The notes under the pieces: generated by a model
The model's input: the letters and a program-made list of their open reading frames with translations, nothing else
Told to the model about the DNA's origin: nothing
Database searches by the model: none
DNA from: Haliotis asinina
Taxonomy: Eukaryota > Mollusca > Gastropoda > Lepetellida > Haliotidae
Direction: 5' to 3'
DNA: 64,000 nt
Assembly: GCF_037392515.1 (NCBI RefSeq)
Contig: NC_090287.1
Coordinates: 10,089,501-10,153,500 of the forward strand
Position numbers and translations under genes: made by a program
Part shown: one piece after another, positions 1-11,826 of the stretch
Layout: each line of letters starts with the position of its first letter
Position numbering within the stretch: position 1 is the first letter of the stretch

Positions 1-1636
1 CAACCAGCTTTTGATATAATAAAGATTTTTGATTAAATTCAGTTTCAAGTGTGGATATTGATCTATATGACACACATCATTTTCTTACCTTACTTGCACC
101 AGCCATAAACATACAATAGTGGTATGGTCTATTCCTCAGTGTGACATGGCTTACATGGGGATTTACATAATCTAATGTTTCAATAATTTTGTGAGTTATT
201 CATGGTTACTTGAATAAACTAATATACTTCACACTATAACAAATATCACACAGCTGCCCAGTATTGTGTGTGAGTCCTGTTTATAACATTTCCTGTGTTT
301 TGAAAAATACAAATTTATGACAATACACCAATACATGTTGACGCGAACCGAATATTTTTTACACGATGAAGATATTGCACCATCATGGTAAGTACACAAA
401 AAATAGATACTAGTAAAGCAAGAGGTGGCGGAGTTGGTTAGAGTTGGAGACCATGTATTACTATAATCATATTCAGTGGCATGGATGTTCCTTTAGATAA
501 TGCAGCACCTGGTGCAATGAACTTAAGTGTTGATACACTAGTCCTATAATAAGGCATCAACTGTCACTTGCCATGCCTGTACTTACAGGACAAGTAACAT
601 CTTGTTTTCTGTCACTTATCAGAGTTGCATTTAAGTGGTTGATTTTCAAGGCACAATGTGTCACTTTGCTTCTCTAGAAAAATAATTATGCATTTCTTTC
701 AGTAATACTATCAGCCCTCAGGAAAACTACTATATAATGTATTCCCAAGAGAATTATGTCTTTAGATTGCTGTGTTGAATTAAAAAGTTTGAATGAATCA
801 AAGCAATATTGCATTAGCTTGACTCTCACTCCTGCTTCCAGCCGACTTTATTCCAAGCAAACTCCATAGAGTTATGTCCCTTGGAGCATTCTTTCTGAAT
901 ATCCCACCCACAGCTTGTGACTGAAACTACTCCGGCAAATGCCAAGAACAACACGTGTGACTGTTTTTGGTGTACGGAGCAATCATTTACATTCCATATA
1001 GGGCAAGAGTGTTATCTGTATGGAAGCTGCCTGTCTTTAATTTTCAATTATCAATTACAGGCAAGTCGTAAGGCATAATAAGTCATTTATTGTATAAACA
1101 GGAAGCCAGAGTGAGTGCATATGCCCCTATATGTATAACCAAGGATGGCAATTTACCATGAACCTCTGGATTTTGGCCATTTTTTTTTGTAAACTGATCT
1201 ATTTTGTGAATCATCTGAACCCCCATTTGATGACACAGTATAAGTTTTCAGCTGAAAACCAATTTCCCTGTTGCCATCCCTGTATAACATAGGACAAAAT
1301 ATTGCAGTTCATGCATAATATATAAATAAAATGGCCCATCAAAAAGTAAATTATCCACCCCGCTTGAACAATAGTTTTCTTACATGTATTGAATATAGAT
1401 TGACAAACATTGCACTTAAATGCCATCATCAATGATGTTGATTTACCATCATGTCACACGACTGTGCTCATCCATACAAAGTACTTATTGTTGTGTCTTT
1501 CAGGAATTTATATCCATATCCTCCATATTTAGTATTTTCAGAAACACCCCCAACCCACCCTCAAACCTCCTGCCTTAATATGTATTATTCCTAACATATA
1601 ATGCAGGATGGATGATGACCTGTTTTCTTGTGTAAG

Positions 1637-1801
1637 CTGTGGTAGTTGGGTAGACTAATGGTTAAAGCGTTCACTCATCACAAAGTAGACCCAGGTTTGA
1701 TTCTGTGCATGGATGCAATGTGTGAAGCCCATTTCTGGTTTCCCTGCTGTGATATGAATATTGAATATTGCAGGAAGGGACATAAAACTAGACTCACTTG
1801 C
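1637..1801 (+). mobile_element. SINE family A copy (tRNA-derived)
   Basis: The head has a box-A-like segment (GGGTAGACTAATGGTTAAAG) and a degenerate box-B-like segment (AGGTTTGATTC). The body follows with GTGTGAAGCCCATTTCTGG and the tail ends in ACTCACTT. The same order recurs at 9642, 14508, 28312, 30374 and 33310 on the plus strand and inverted elsewhere. The short open frame across it is a by-product. Confidence 0.75.
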
Positions 1802-4792
1802 TTATTTGTGTGTAAGATGCACACTTGTATGTGTACCTTGTGCACCATCATAATTATGATGTATTGCTGTACGTGAACAAATGTAATATTTCACAGTCAG
1901 TAAGAAGTGCGAATTTTGTGATAAAACATTGTAAGCCAACTAAACTGCATTTTTTTCATATTAGGCAATATTCTATAATTTAGAGAAAAGGAACACCATG
2001 TGCAATTGGCTTATAAACCTATAGAATTAAAAATACGGAAATAGAATTTGCTGATAGAATAATCTGAAGACATGCTTTCTGCCATATCGATCAGTGATTC
2101 AGTTAAGAAAAGTACCCAATATTGTAGCATAAAAACATTTATATGGGATTGGTGTAAATAATATCTGAAACCATTATTTCACCATGAATGATTTATTGTT
2201 AATTTGTGTTGTTTTATCTAGTTGTTTTAGTGTATATATTAAAAACACACAAATGTAACACTTTGGTGTATTGCCGAGTATATTTATCTTTTATGAACCA
2301 GTTTAGCAACCTGAGGTTTCCTGTGTCTTTCCATTTCTCAAATAAAGTGTGTTGATATATTCTGCTCAAACTACAACCAGTATTACACTACAGGTCACAT
2401 GCAACCCAAAATCAAATATTATTAAAACACAGTTATCACTTTTTCATGATGTATAAAATGCATTGATGGTTAAGAAAAAACAAATAAACAATATTATAAC
2501 CATATAATCGCAAATCAGAAGTGCAATATTTTGTACCTGGGTTTACCACCTTTGAAATGAAGCAGCCGCGATACCGAACCCAGTCAGAGCCGGTGGGTGT
2601 GCACTCAAGTGTAACAAAGCCTTTTCATTGGGCACAGGTTCTTTTGCTGATACACTGAGTGGGCTCTTTGTTTATAGCTTATGGGCCCGATTGGTGTTAA
2701 TGCATGTGGTTAGTGATTGAAGTTGTGCATTGCATATTGTCATTTGCAGACAGGCAGGAAGACATATAGGTGTCAGTTAACCAGACATTGAGTTTTCTCT
2801 GTGACAGTCTGCTTATCACAATCAACATGTTCTTTTGGTTATGTAACGAGTAGATTATTTTCTTGTTTGTGTACACAACCAAGACTAGAGTAGAGTACTG
2901 CTCATGACCTCATATGCTGAGCAGGCTTACTATTTCCCACTCCACAAACCTATTCACTGCTCATGCATTATCAGCACAGCACAGCATAGCTGTTGAAACC
3001 ATCTTTTTCTCCCAGCACTGGGGGAGAATTAATTAATTGTTTGAACACCAATTTCGCGGGCTTTTGTTTCATCGCGCTTTTTTTTTCTCAACTTTATAGG
3101 TTGAATTGGCATTTTGGGGATGTGTTTTGGTGAGTGCATACCAAAATGTATCAAAATCTGGAAAGTTGTGTTTTACGTTGCATGTGACCTTTAAATGAGT
3201 CAAGAAATGCATTTGCGATACATATAGCCATGTTCTGACAAGTAAGATTCATTTGTTTGAGTCAGTAGTCTTTATCTGATTGTGACTGCTGTTGATACCT
3301 TTGAGCTGGTGTGATCTTCTTATCACTTCACTCATTATTTGTGCCATAATTAATACAGACAATACTGAATGAAAACTTAAATTACATTGAATTTTAAGTC
3401 CAGATATACAGTAAACATTTTTTCTTACTAGATTGTGTAAAAACTCTGTACATGCACAACTTGTACTAATTAGCACAGATTTGTTGATATTGGATTTCTG
3501 ACATGATTTGTTTGTGGTTTTAACAACACTATTCATGGGGGCCATTGGTTTCCCAGCAGTTGAAGCAAGTCCGCGATATCGTGAAACGTGTTACCGCGAG
3601 AAACATCTGGATTTTGTTGCAATACGGTACAGTGATATTTATGATCAAAATGATGGTACTGTTTTGAAGTTAAAGATTGAGAATCTAATGCTTTATTCAG
3701 CTTCAAAGTTAAGTTCATCTTAAAGTTGAAATACTTTCCCATGTTAATACTCAGTGGCACGTAAAAATACCTTTCCTCCTTGCTAAGAATACTCACACAG
3801 TGTGTAACTATAGGGTCAAAGACTTAGTTAATAAGTGACAAAATGTCCTTCCCAATTAGAGACTTTCCTGATATATATATCATGTTTTCAAATATAATGA
3901 TGGAAGCGTCTGGGATCAAGTCTGTCTTTCACATAACCACATACAGTATCATCAGCCATACTGTACATAATCTGTAACCTTGTCATCTCAAGGCTAATAA
4001 CACGTGACTTTCATGTAGTCATTATCAACACCATTCCAAACTTGACTGTTTTGTGCTTGGAAAGCATCTTTGATAAGGTGATACGCTGTTGAACTATGTG
4101 AGAATTACAACTGAAACATTGTTGATGAAGAAGTGTATGATGTAACATGATATTGATAAGGGCACATTTGAGAACTAAGCCTGCTTCCTAAGCGCCAAGG
4201 GCTTACTTTTGAATAATGCCCTCGGGTCATGCTATATCCAACTTATAAACCGACCAAAGATATACTTAAGACATAATTTCAATATTTGGTATTCACTGAT
4301 GACATCAACTGGCATGAGACTGCCAGCTGACACCTCACCTTTCATGCGCTGTGCAGGTGCTTCGAAAGCACTAACCATGCACTTCCCATACTACCCGTCT
4401 CGTAAGAAACACACAGTTCATACCAAAAAACTCATTCTTCACAGCAATCCTTCATAGTCTAATGGATAAAATCTCCAAACCAGTAAGCAAAGCGTTATGT
4501 GTTCGAAACTGGTGGTGGCACTTTGTGTTGAAAGTTTTAAAAAATATCATATTTTACGATTGTATTCAGTTATGGCACTGTAAAGTCATATCAATCTTCA
4601 AAACAAGGAATAATTCAAAGTTCAGAGGGAAGTTAGTAAAGTAATGCTTGGGTCAGAGGAACATTGTATAGAGGAAATTGTATCAGATTTGTTCCACATT
4701 TATGAAAAAAGTGTCCCCTGAGAACAATAGAGTGATGTCACTGTCGGTTATTAAATGTGGAAACTTCACTGAAACATTGTTGACAATAGATT

Positions 4793-4920
4793 AATATGTT
4801 GCCATGTTTACACATACAGGGAAATATAACATCAATATGTTGCCATGTGAACACATACAGGGAAATATAACATCAATATGTTGCCATGTGAACACATACA
4901 TGTGAACACATACATGGAAA
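4793..4920. repeat. 41-bp tandem repeat, three copies
   Basis: Copies begin at 4793, 4834 and 4875, each with AATATGTTGCCATGT followed by an ACACATACA core. The third copy carries a further partial internal duplication of the ACACATACATG segment before decaying. No coding potential is seen. Confidence 0.8.
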
Positions 4921-5799
4921 CATGGTAGACTTGACAGTGGATTCATAAACAACTTTTATGAAGCTGCCAGGAAACCATCATCATCCTCACCTGGTAGATT
5001 TCTGCATATTGGGATATTATAACAACAGACAGTGGTCGATCACACGAAACAGGTGGTTGTATGCGAGTACCATACGGCTGGCATTCATCATATAGTTATG
5101 TTAAGAAAAATTTACATTTAAAAACTATTAATTATGAATGTACTAAGTCTGTTTTCTTTGTAATCAACACATAAAGTGATGTGTTTGGAAGAAGGTATTA
5201 CCACTGTGGAGTCAAGTACTGACTTGGTTTGACCCATATTTGATGACCTATAATAACCAGGAGATTTCTGTACACTGCATGAAAGTCTCGGAGCTTGTCC
5301 TTTGCCTAGAGCTGTTTCAATAATATTTGTTGTATTTCTGTGTTGTGTTTGTGACTAATATTTCTATTTAAGGCCTTTGTCTTTACAATGACCTGTTTGT
5401 TTCAGATGCATGTTCTTACTTCTACGAGAATTCATAGAGAAAGATTGACTATGTTTTGTCTAATTTCATATTCATCTTGTATATTGATTGAATAATGTAT
5501 ATATACATCAAAGCTAATGAAAGACTTGCTGTCGCCATGGTAACAGCCATGTGAGGGTCAGTTTAGTCTTGTAGTGTGAAAACTAGGAGTCAATATAACT
5601 CACTCTGATGAGAGACTTGATCACAGTGAAGAGACTAGAGCATCATGCTTGAGCTTAACCAACATAAGAACAGATAGCATCATGAACATTAAATTCACTG
5701 AAACATTGAAAAGTCTATAAGTTCTCTTATGGTCACTAGGATTTAGTTTCTGGCAAAAGGACCTTGTGTAATTTGGTTGTGAAATGTGTTAACTGACAC

Positions 5800-6030
5800 C
5801 CCTGTCATGATACTATGTATAAAACGTTGTCATGACACCATTTTCCCCTTTTGTTACGACACAGTATCTGCCTATTGTCATGTCATGATTACCCATTATT
5901 GTGACACTATGACTTGACACTGTCCTGCCAGTTCCATTGTCATGCCATCATTATTCCCCATTGTCATGACACAATACTTCCCCATTGTCATGACACAATA
6001 ATTCCCTATTGGCATGACACAATAATGTGA
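5800..6030. repeat. Degenerate 24-bp repeat rich in TGTCATGACA palindromes
   Basis: The best copies are spaced exactly 24 bp, with ATTGTCATGAC-like cores at 5960, 5984 and 6008. Older diverged copies extend back to about 5800. Each unit contains the near-palindrome TGTCATGACA. Confidence 0.7.
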
Positions 6031-7495
6031 CATTCTTTATATGAAGATGTCTGTACTATCAAAGACTTCTGCTTGTATACATTTTTCTTAAACAAGGTGC
6101 TCCAAACTAAAGGAGTCTGGTTTATGAGAGTTTCACTATAGTGATGCATACATCTCTTAGATCAACCCATAAGGCATGTAGTATTATCTCCCTTTTACCC
6201 AAACCAAATATGACATATAATATGTCAGGGGTTTGTCCTGTGTGGGGATTTCCAGACTGTATAGGTCACCATCAACTTATTCTGAAGTGTTAAAAAGTAG
6301 AGCATGTGGTCAAGGTCAGTGACCTTCATTAAGTCAAGGTCAAAGTCAGTCAACCTGCCCTGATGTCAGGAATTGTTGCTGACACCATCAACCAACAGGT
6401 TGCCTGCAAAGTATTTAATGCTTGGTCTGTACAATGGTGGTCTCTTGATTTTAAGATGTACAGGAATTGGCTTTAAACTGGTGCTTGACCACTATAATTA
6501 AAAGAGAATTATTTAGGATGACTTATAGTCAACAAAGATAGAAATATCTTTGTTTTAGTGATCTAAAAGAAGATCTTATAAGGACCACAGTTGACTGTCA
6601 GCACATACCTGTATGTGTTATAACAGATATATCTCATAAGTTGAACATACCTGCTTCAGCTTTAATTGGTATACAGTATTCCAAACTCAATGAAGTCAAG
6701 TTGGATTCTCCACAGATCTTATTTACATGGATTCGTAATTATTATGTATTATTATTAGGATATGGTAACATTTCACTTTCCTGCCATTCTGGACACATTG
6801 CATGAGGCTACCTACAGCACACTCAGACCTAACCTTTCATTTGAATGATCGAACAGTCTTCCATGTTACATGTCTACATGCCGTGTTCCCTGTGGGTTCG
6901 ACAAGTGCCAGGAAAGTGATATAATATTGTTCAGTGGATGTTTTAGCTCATTCCACTTTTTAATCCATACTTGTTTCCATATGATTTGTTTAGTCACTTA
7001 AAATTTCTTTTCTGTTTATTCAACCCGGAAAATATGATATGATCAAATGTCGTACCCTGCAAGATATGTTAGACCTGATCAGCTAAGTTCAAAGACCTTT
7101 TTGAAGATGTAGAAAAATGTATGATTATTAACCATTATCATTTTTTTCTTTGTTTTTAGTGTTTTTTTTATTCCATTTCAGTTCTCAGATACATTACATA
7201 TGGCCTAAAAGATAACATAACCATTATCTGCCCAAACAGACTCCACGGGGAGGTAAAAGACAAAATAGCATATCCTTATTCATGATAGAGGTAGGAAAAG
7301 ATGATCTCATTTTCAGATACCATGGAGATTGAATGTGGGTTCTAAGACAAGATAATATGTAGTTGCTGTGTTAGAGTTCACATGGTTGACCCAGACGTGG
7401 CCAATAGTTCTCTCTGAACGTGTTGGTGCCTCTACCCTCTCTGGCAGTGTGAGGATCTCTAGCTAACCTATGTCCACCTTCCGTCTGTTCTCCAG

Positions 7496-7544
7496 GTCTA
7501 TCAGAAATCTAAATGGGAGATTGAAGCATCAGAGGAACAGCTAG
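7496..7544 (+). CDS. YLPM1: YLPM1-like exon (KSKWE block)
   Basis: This 49-nt exon follows CTGTTCTCCAG and is followed by GTGAGT. It encodes a 16-residue segment with KSKWE and an acidic EASEEQL, and ends with one base (G) that completes an Asp codon with the next exon. The reading frame is set by continuity into the DKLDGLR block. Confidence 0.85.
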
Positions 7545-8838
7545 GTGAGTGCTATCAGCAGTCAGGAATATTTTTATCGCAGCCATTCATCAGTACACTC
7601 TCCTAACTGTGAGCCATGCAGCATCAAAAAGGTGTGTAGAAGATGGTTAGTACCGACAATCTTTGGGAAAGTTGTCACGGTCATCATTGAACTCCAAGAC
7701 TCTGAACACCTGAGTATGTATGTATGTATGTATGTATGTGTGTTCTTTAGTCTGTGGAACCAGGGAAAAGGCAGGTATGCTGTTTAGTCTGTTGAACTGT
7801 GACAGACCATGGTATAAATTTTGGACGCTTGAATTCCCCGACACCTGAACATTATCCTTTGTCTGTTTTTTACACCAAGACATCTGAGTATGGTCCTTAC
7901 TCTGTTTAACCCCAAGTCACATAAGTTTGGTCCTTACTCTGTTTAACCCCAAGTCACGTAAGTATGGTCCTTATGCTGTTTAACCTCAAGTTGAATTTTC
8001 ATGAAACTTTTGAAAGGGATGTAAAAAATCATCTCACTTCTACGTGTATGATAATATAGACCAGACACACACGCACTGACAATGATGTGTTTCAGACAAA
8101 CTTGATGGTCTCCGTCTCAACAAAAGGAAGAGGAGTCCATCTCCTCAGAGCCTTGACGACTATCTACAACTGGGTTATTTTAATCGTATGTCTGAACCAG
8201 GGAGAAAGAGAGTGAGTGGTTCTTCTGAGAAAACTCTGCTCTCTCACTTAACCTGCCAGAAATATTGATATTTATATTAACTTTTTCCCTGTTCTTGATT
8301 GTAAGTTTGGAAAGGAGCATTTCAATATTGCACCAATGTCTCAGCTAAGTTGTAGGTGATGTGCTGTAAAGGGAGGTAACTCTTAAGGGCTTACCAATAA
8401 TGTGGACCCAGTTCATTGGGCCATAACAGACTTTGAAATATTTTAGTTACATTATTTATTCATAATATTAGGTACTGGAAAAATATACAGCATAGAAAAT
8501 ATTGTTCCCAGTGATTATTCCTTATTTTCAAATTATACAAGTTATATAAATGGGAGATTATACCTAAATGAGAGTCTCCAATAATTTGGTTGAGAATTAT
8601 CACCTTGGTGTCCTCATCAGATTACTTTCAGTATAAGTTTGTTGTGGTATTGTTTGTTGATGTCAATGATCAACTTTTTCTGCCATTATAGGTTCGGTGG
8701 GCCGATATAGAAGAACGACAGCATCAGAGTCGAAGACGCGAGATTGGGTTTATCGTAGGACAGACACAGAGAGACTGGGAGAGAATCACAGATGATGACT
8801 TCGCTCACAGAGCACTGAATCAAACAAAATATTTTTAA
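7496..8838 (+). CDS. YLPM1: YLPM1 (ZAP3) homologue, 3' end: last three coding exons
   Basis: Three exons (7496-7544, 8096-8211, 8692-8838) with GT-AG borders and matching phases join into a 103-residue C-terminus ending in TAA. The order of blocks matches the end of vertebrate YLPM1: a KSKWE segment, the DKLDGLR block, a basic KRKR stretch, DDYLQL, SEPGRKRVRW, IGFIVGQT, DWERIT and a terminal ALNQTKYF. YLPM1 is a large nuclear protein with a P-loop kinase-like domain upstream of this tail, and it binds protein phosphatase 1. KRVRW fits the RVxF-type PP1 docking motif and is split by the 8211/8692 intron between R and V. The N-terminal and P-loop parts are not in the window, so this is a partial gene. 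Exon phases are 0/1, 1/0 and 0/stop. No clear AATAAA signal was seen within 400 bp of the stop. Identity rests on remembered family sequence. Confidence 0.9.
7714..7740 (+). repeat. (GTAT)n microsatellite
   Basis: About six and a half uninterrupted GTAT/TATG units lie in the intron between the first and second YLPM1-like exons. Confidence 0.9.
7886..7992. repeat. 37-bp tandem repeat, three copies
   Basis: Successive copies start with GTATGGTCC at 7888, GTTTGGTCC at 7925 and GTATGGTCC at 7962. Each continues with CTGTTTAACC and CAAGT. The array is intronic. Confidence 0.85.
8096..8211 (+). CDS. YLPM1: YLPM1-like exon (DKLDGLR / DDYLQL block)
   Basis: This 116-nt exon lies between GTGTTTCAG and GTGAGTGG. 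It encodes DKLDGLR, a basic NKRKR segment that looks like a nuclear localisation signal, DDYLQL, and SEPGRKR at the end. The last R belongs to the PP1 docking motif completed in the next exon. Confidence 0.92.
8428..8487. repeat. Dispersed direct repeat, copy 1
   Basis: This segment of about 55 bp contains CTTTGAAATATTTT, ATTATTTATT and TACTGGA in the same order as 9296-9352. Identity looks to be roughly 80 percent by eye. The two copies flank the last YLPM1 exon. Confidence 0.65.
8692..8838 (+). CDS. YLPM1: YLPM1-like terminal coding exon (VRW...TKYF stop)
   Basis: The 147-nt coding part follows the acceptor CCATTATAG. It encodes VRWADIEER, a basic QSRRRE segment, IGFIVGQT, DWERITDDD and a final ALNQTKYF before TAA at 8836-8838. 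This is the most conserved tail of the family. The 3' untranslated region must start at 8839. Confidence 0.93.
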   Translation, partial: VRWADIEERQHQSRRREIGFIVGQTQRDWERITDDDFAHRALNQTKYF

Positions 8839-9295
8839 ACTATTAAAGGTAGCTACCCTGTCTTTTTTTTCAACATTGACCTCCACCAAATGACATCCTT
8901 CCTTGTTGAATATTGAACTAGCACACTTTACATGAAATTCCCAGGAAGTGTACAAGTTGCAGAGACATTTCGGGACTATCTGTGTCAAAGCTGGAGTTCA
9001 TCATAGCAGATGATAAAGCATTCACATGAGAAGAAAAGGCCCATGATAAATGTATTGGTCCTCTTTCATGTCTTCTATGAGGCATGGTCAGTGGGCCCTA
9101 TGTTGATGTTACTCCTCCACTGATAACTGAAGGAACATGTCCTTCCTTTCTGTCAGCTTTGGGACTGGAGTAGATGTTAGTTTGATGTGAGTTTGTGTTT
9201 GTTTGATTTAATTTATTATAACAATGATCTTGGGTGACCACATGATAGTGAGGTCAGGGTAAAATAAGATTTGGACCTAGATATTCGTAGCACCT

Positions 9296-9352
9296 TAACA
9301 TACTTTGAAATATTTTGGTTATATTATTTATTTGAAATACTAGATACTGGAC
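9296..9352. repeat. Dispersed direct repeat, copy 2
   Basis: Partner of 8428-8487, with the same CTTTGAAATATTTT core and ATTATTTATT. It lies about 460 bp after the YLPM1 stop codon. Confidence 0.65.
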
Positions 9353-9641
9353 AAGTGACTGAATGATCGTGAGGGTCAGGACGAAGTTTGCGGAAATATT
9401 GGGCAATGAGGTAGGGATTATGAAATGATGGTGGGTTGATAGAAAAGCTGAGATCATGAGGACAAGGACAGGGAGACTGGGGCATGGTGATGTTTCGTTG
9501 GGACACGCAGCTTATAGAAAGGCCAGTAAAATCAGGATCATGAAGAGGTCAGGTGAAAATAATGTCATTTCCATGATGGGACCAGGATCTTACTATATTT
9601 ACACATATTACACAGTCTTGTGACCTTTGTATCTGCTTTGG

Positions 9642-9795
9642 GTTGTTGGGTAGCCTAGTGGTTAAAGTGTCTGCTCGTCATGCAGAAGACCCTGTTCGAT
9701 TTTCCACATGAGTACAGTGTGTGAAGCCAGTTTCTGGTGTCCCCTGCAGTGATATTGCTGGAATATTGCTAAGAGCAGCGTAAAACCATACTCTC
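9642..9795 (+). mobile_element. SINE family A copy
   Basis: Box A is well kept (GGGTAGCCTAGTGGTTAAAG) and box B is GTTCGATTTTCC. The body includes GTGTGAAGCCAGTTTCTGG and GATATTGCTGGAATATTGCT, and the tail is ACTCTC. Confidence 0.85.
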
Positions 9796-11213
9796 TTATA
9801 AGCATAACATATATGGATACACACCAAAATCCCAGTTGACTGTGGTTTTAACCAAACTTCACATGGACTAATCAAGCTCAAGCTAACACCAGTTAGCATG
9901 ACCACAAATTATGACATCATTCATCCTAACATTTGTAACATACAGTTTAACAGTTCACGGCCTTAACACATACCTTGTATGTCTTATGCTCATGTTGATA
10001 TTGCTCTCATCTACATGAGTCATATTTTATGTTTAGAGACTGAAATAGCAAATTGTTTTCAGTGAGTGACACGACTCTCCAATGAACAAGCATATCTCCT
10101 CATTAAAGCTGTAACCAATTCCAAGTTTCAGAGTGAAACTGCCAACATAATAATTGTGAGTGTTGATAAACTAACATGGAATTATCTGTATGACTGTGTG
10201 TATCTCTAAAGGCGGTGTGTATCAACAGCTTGTGTTTCACACATACTCTCAGCTGATGCTATCAAGGGCTATTTGCATGCAATCGGAGCCCAACTTTTTC
10301 CCCCATATCTAACAAGGCTAATGGTCAATTGTATAAGAGGTCTTCAAGACGTGCACAGATAACTTGCTCCAGAGGGTTTTGTGGCAGAACCGATGTTGTT
10401 TTTTAAAAAGCTTTGTTGTACTGGCAAGAATATTTTCTTAACCAATTTTTCACAGTGTTTTAACTTGATTTTATTCTTAAAAGTTAATCATGATGTTCAT
10501 AGGCTTTTAACAGCAAAATGGTACCTCTCTTTCTCTTTATCCTCTGTTACTTTCTCCTTTTGTTTTTTTTTATATATTTATCTTTGTTTTGATGCGTGTG
10601 CGTGCATGTATGTTGTGTGCACAGTTGATCACAATTTACAGACTTTAGATCTATAGTTTGTGAACCATTCTCAAGTGAATGGTTATAGTTGAACTGACAG
10701 GGGCATTGTCCTGTCTCGGTCTCCACATCCAGCAGAGAAGTTAGTTAGTTTCAACCTGGTTCTGGGCTCTACCTGCTGGTGTAGGTATTCTGTTTATGGA
10801 TACAGACTATCTTGGACTCTCTGCCTGGGGATTCCGGGTATGAAAGTGGTGATTTCATCATAAATATTTAACAAAAGTGTTTTGTGAAGACCTCTTTTGT
10901 GGATGAGATTTAACTAACAATGATTTGATAATGTATGTTTTTTGTTTTGTCATGTTAAACAATATGCCAAAGATAACAATGGCACAATTGGTAGACCTGA
11001 AGATACATGAGACCAGGCTGAGTTGGTTTGGTGGACAGTGTCCTTCAAACCAATTTGGTACTTTGCTGTCCATTGGTCTGCGTCCCATGAGGTTCAACAT
11101 GTACATTGTGACACTGATTCTTGATTTTAATGAGTTCCCTCTAAAGGAAGCGAACTGTATTCATTCACCATCTTAAAATCTGCGTCATTCTTGGATTAGT
11201 TTGTCCATTTTTA

Positions 11214-11826
11214 TAGTGCGAATTCAACAAAACCTCCCATTCATGGATGAACCTTATGACATGTGCATATTCCCTGAAATCTGATGAGTTGTCATTTTTA
11301 AAGTGCGTATTCCCTGAAACATCCCATTAATGGTGAGTTGTCATATTTAAAGTGCACATTCCTTGGAACATCCAATTTAAGGATGAGCTGCCATATTGAA
11401 TGTGCATATTCCCTGCAACATCATATTCAAGGGTGAGTTGCTATTTTTAAAGTGCATATTCCTGAAACATTCTATTCAAGGGTGAGTTGCCTTCTTTAAA
11501 GTGCACATTCCCTGAAACATCCTATTCAAGGATGAGCTGCCATTTTTAAAGTGCATATTCTCTGAAACATCTATTTAAGGGTAAACTACCATTTTTAAAG
11601 TGCATATTCCCTGAAACGTCCCATTTAAGGGTGAACTAGCATTTTTATATGCATATTCCCTGAAACATCGCATTTATGGGTGAACTACCATTTTTAAGTG
11701 CATATTCTCTGAAGCATCCAATTTAAGTGTGAACTACCATATTTAAGTGCATATTCCATAAAACATCCCATTTGAGAGGGAACTACCATTTATAAAGTGT
11801 GTATTCCCTGAAACATCTCATTCAGT
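11214..11826. repeat. About 50-bp minisatellite, roughly 12 diverged copies
   Basis: Each unit has AAGTGCATATTCCCTGAAAC, an ACATCCCATT-like segment, AAGGGTGA and ACCATTTTTA. Copies differ by several substitutions and small indels, so the array is old. Several units lack stop codons in one frame, but no consistent frame runs through the array. Confidence 0.85.

Larger units (their letters stand above)
1..7495 (+). other. Non-coding stretch, probably intron of the YLPM1-like gene
   Basis: No exon could be supported here. The first recognisable coding exon of the plus-strand gene starts at 7496 with an intron acceptor, so at least part of this stretch must be intron. The stretch is AT-rich and contains one degenerate SINE (1637-1801), a 41-bp triplicate (4793-4920) and a decayed 24-bp repeat field (5800-6030). 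The short open frames have no family resemblance and no splice context. Upstream YLPM1 exons, including the P-loop kinase-like domain, should lie left of the window. Confidence 0.5.

Noticed and set aside
421..480. Box-A-like sequence GGCGGAGTTGGTTAGAG
   Set aside because: No box B at the needed distance and no cloverleaf, so not called as a tRNA.
4455..4525. tRNA-like segment (AGTCTAATGGATAAAAT ... GTTCGAAACTGG)
   Set aside because: Box A and box B resemblance only. No acceptor stem or clear anticodon stem could be drawn, so it is a tRNA-like relic at most.
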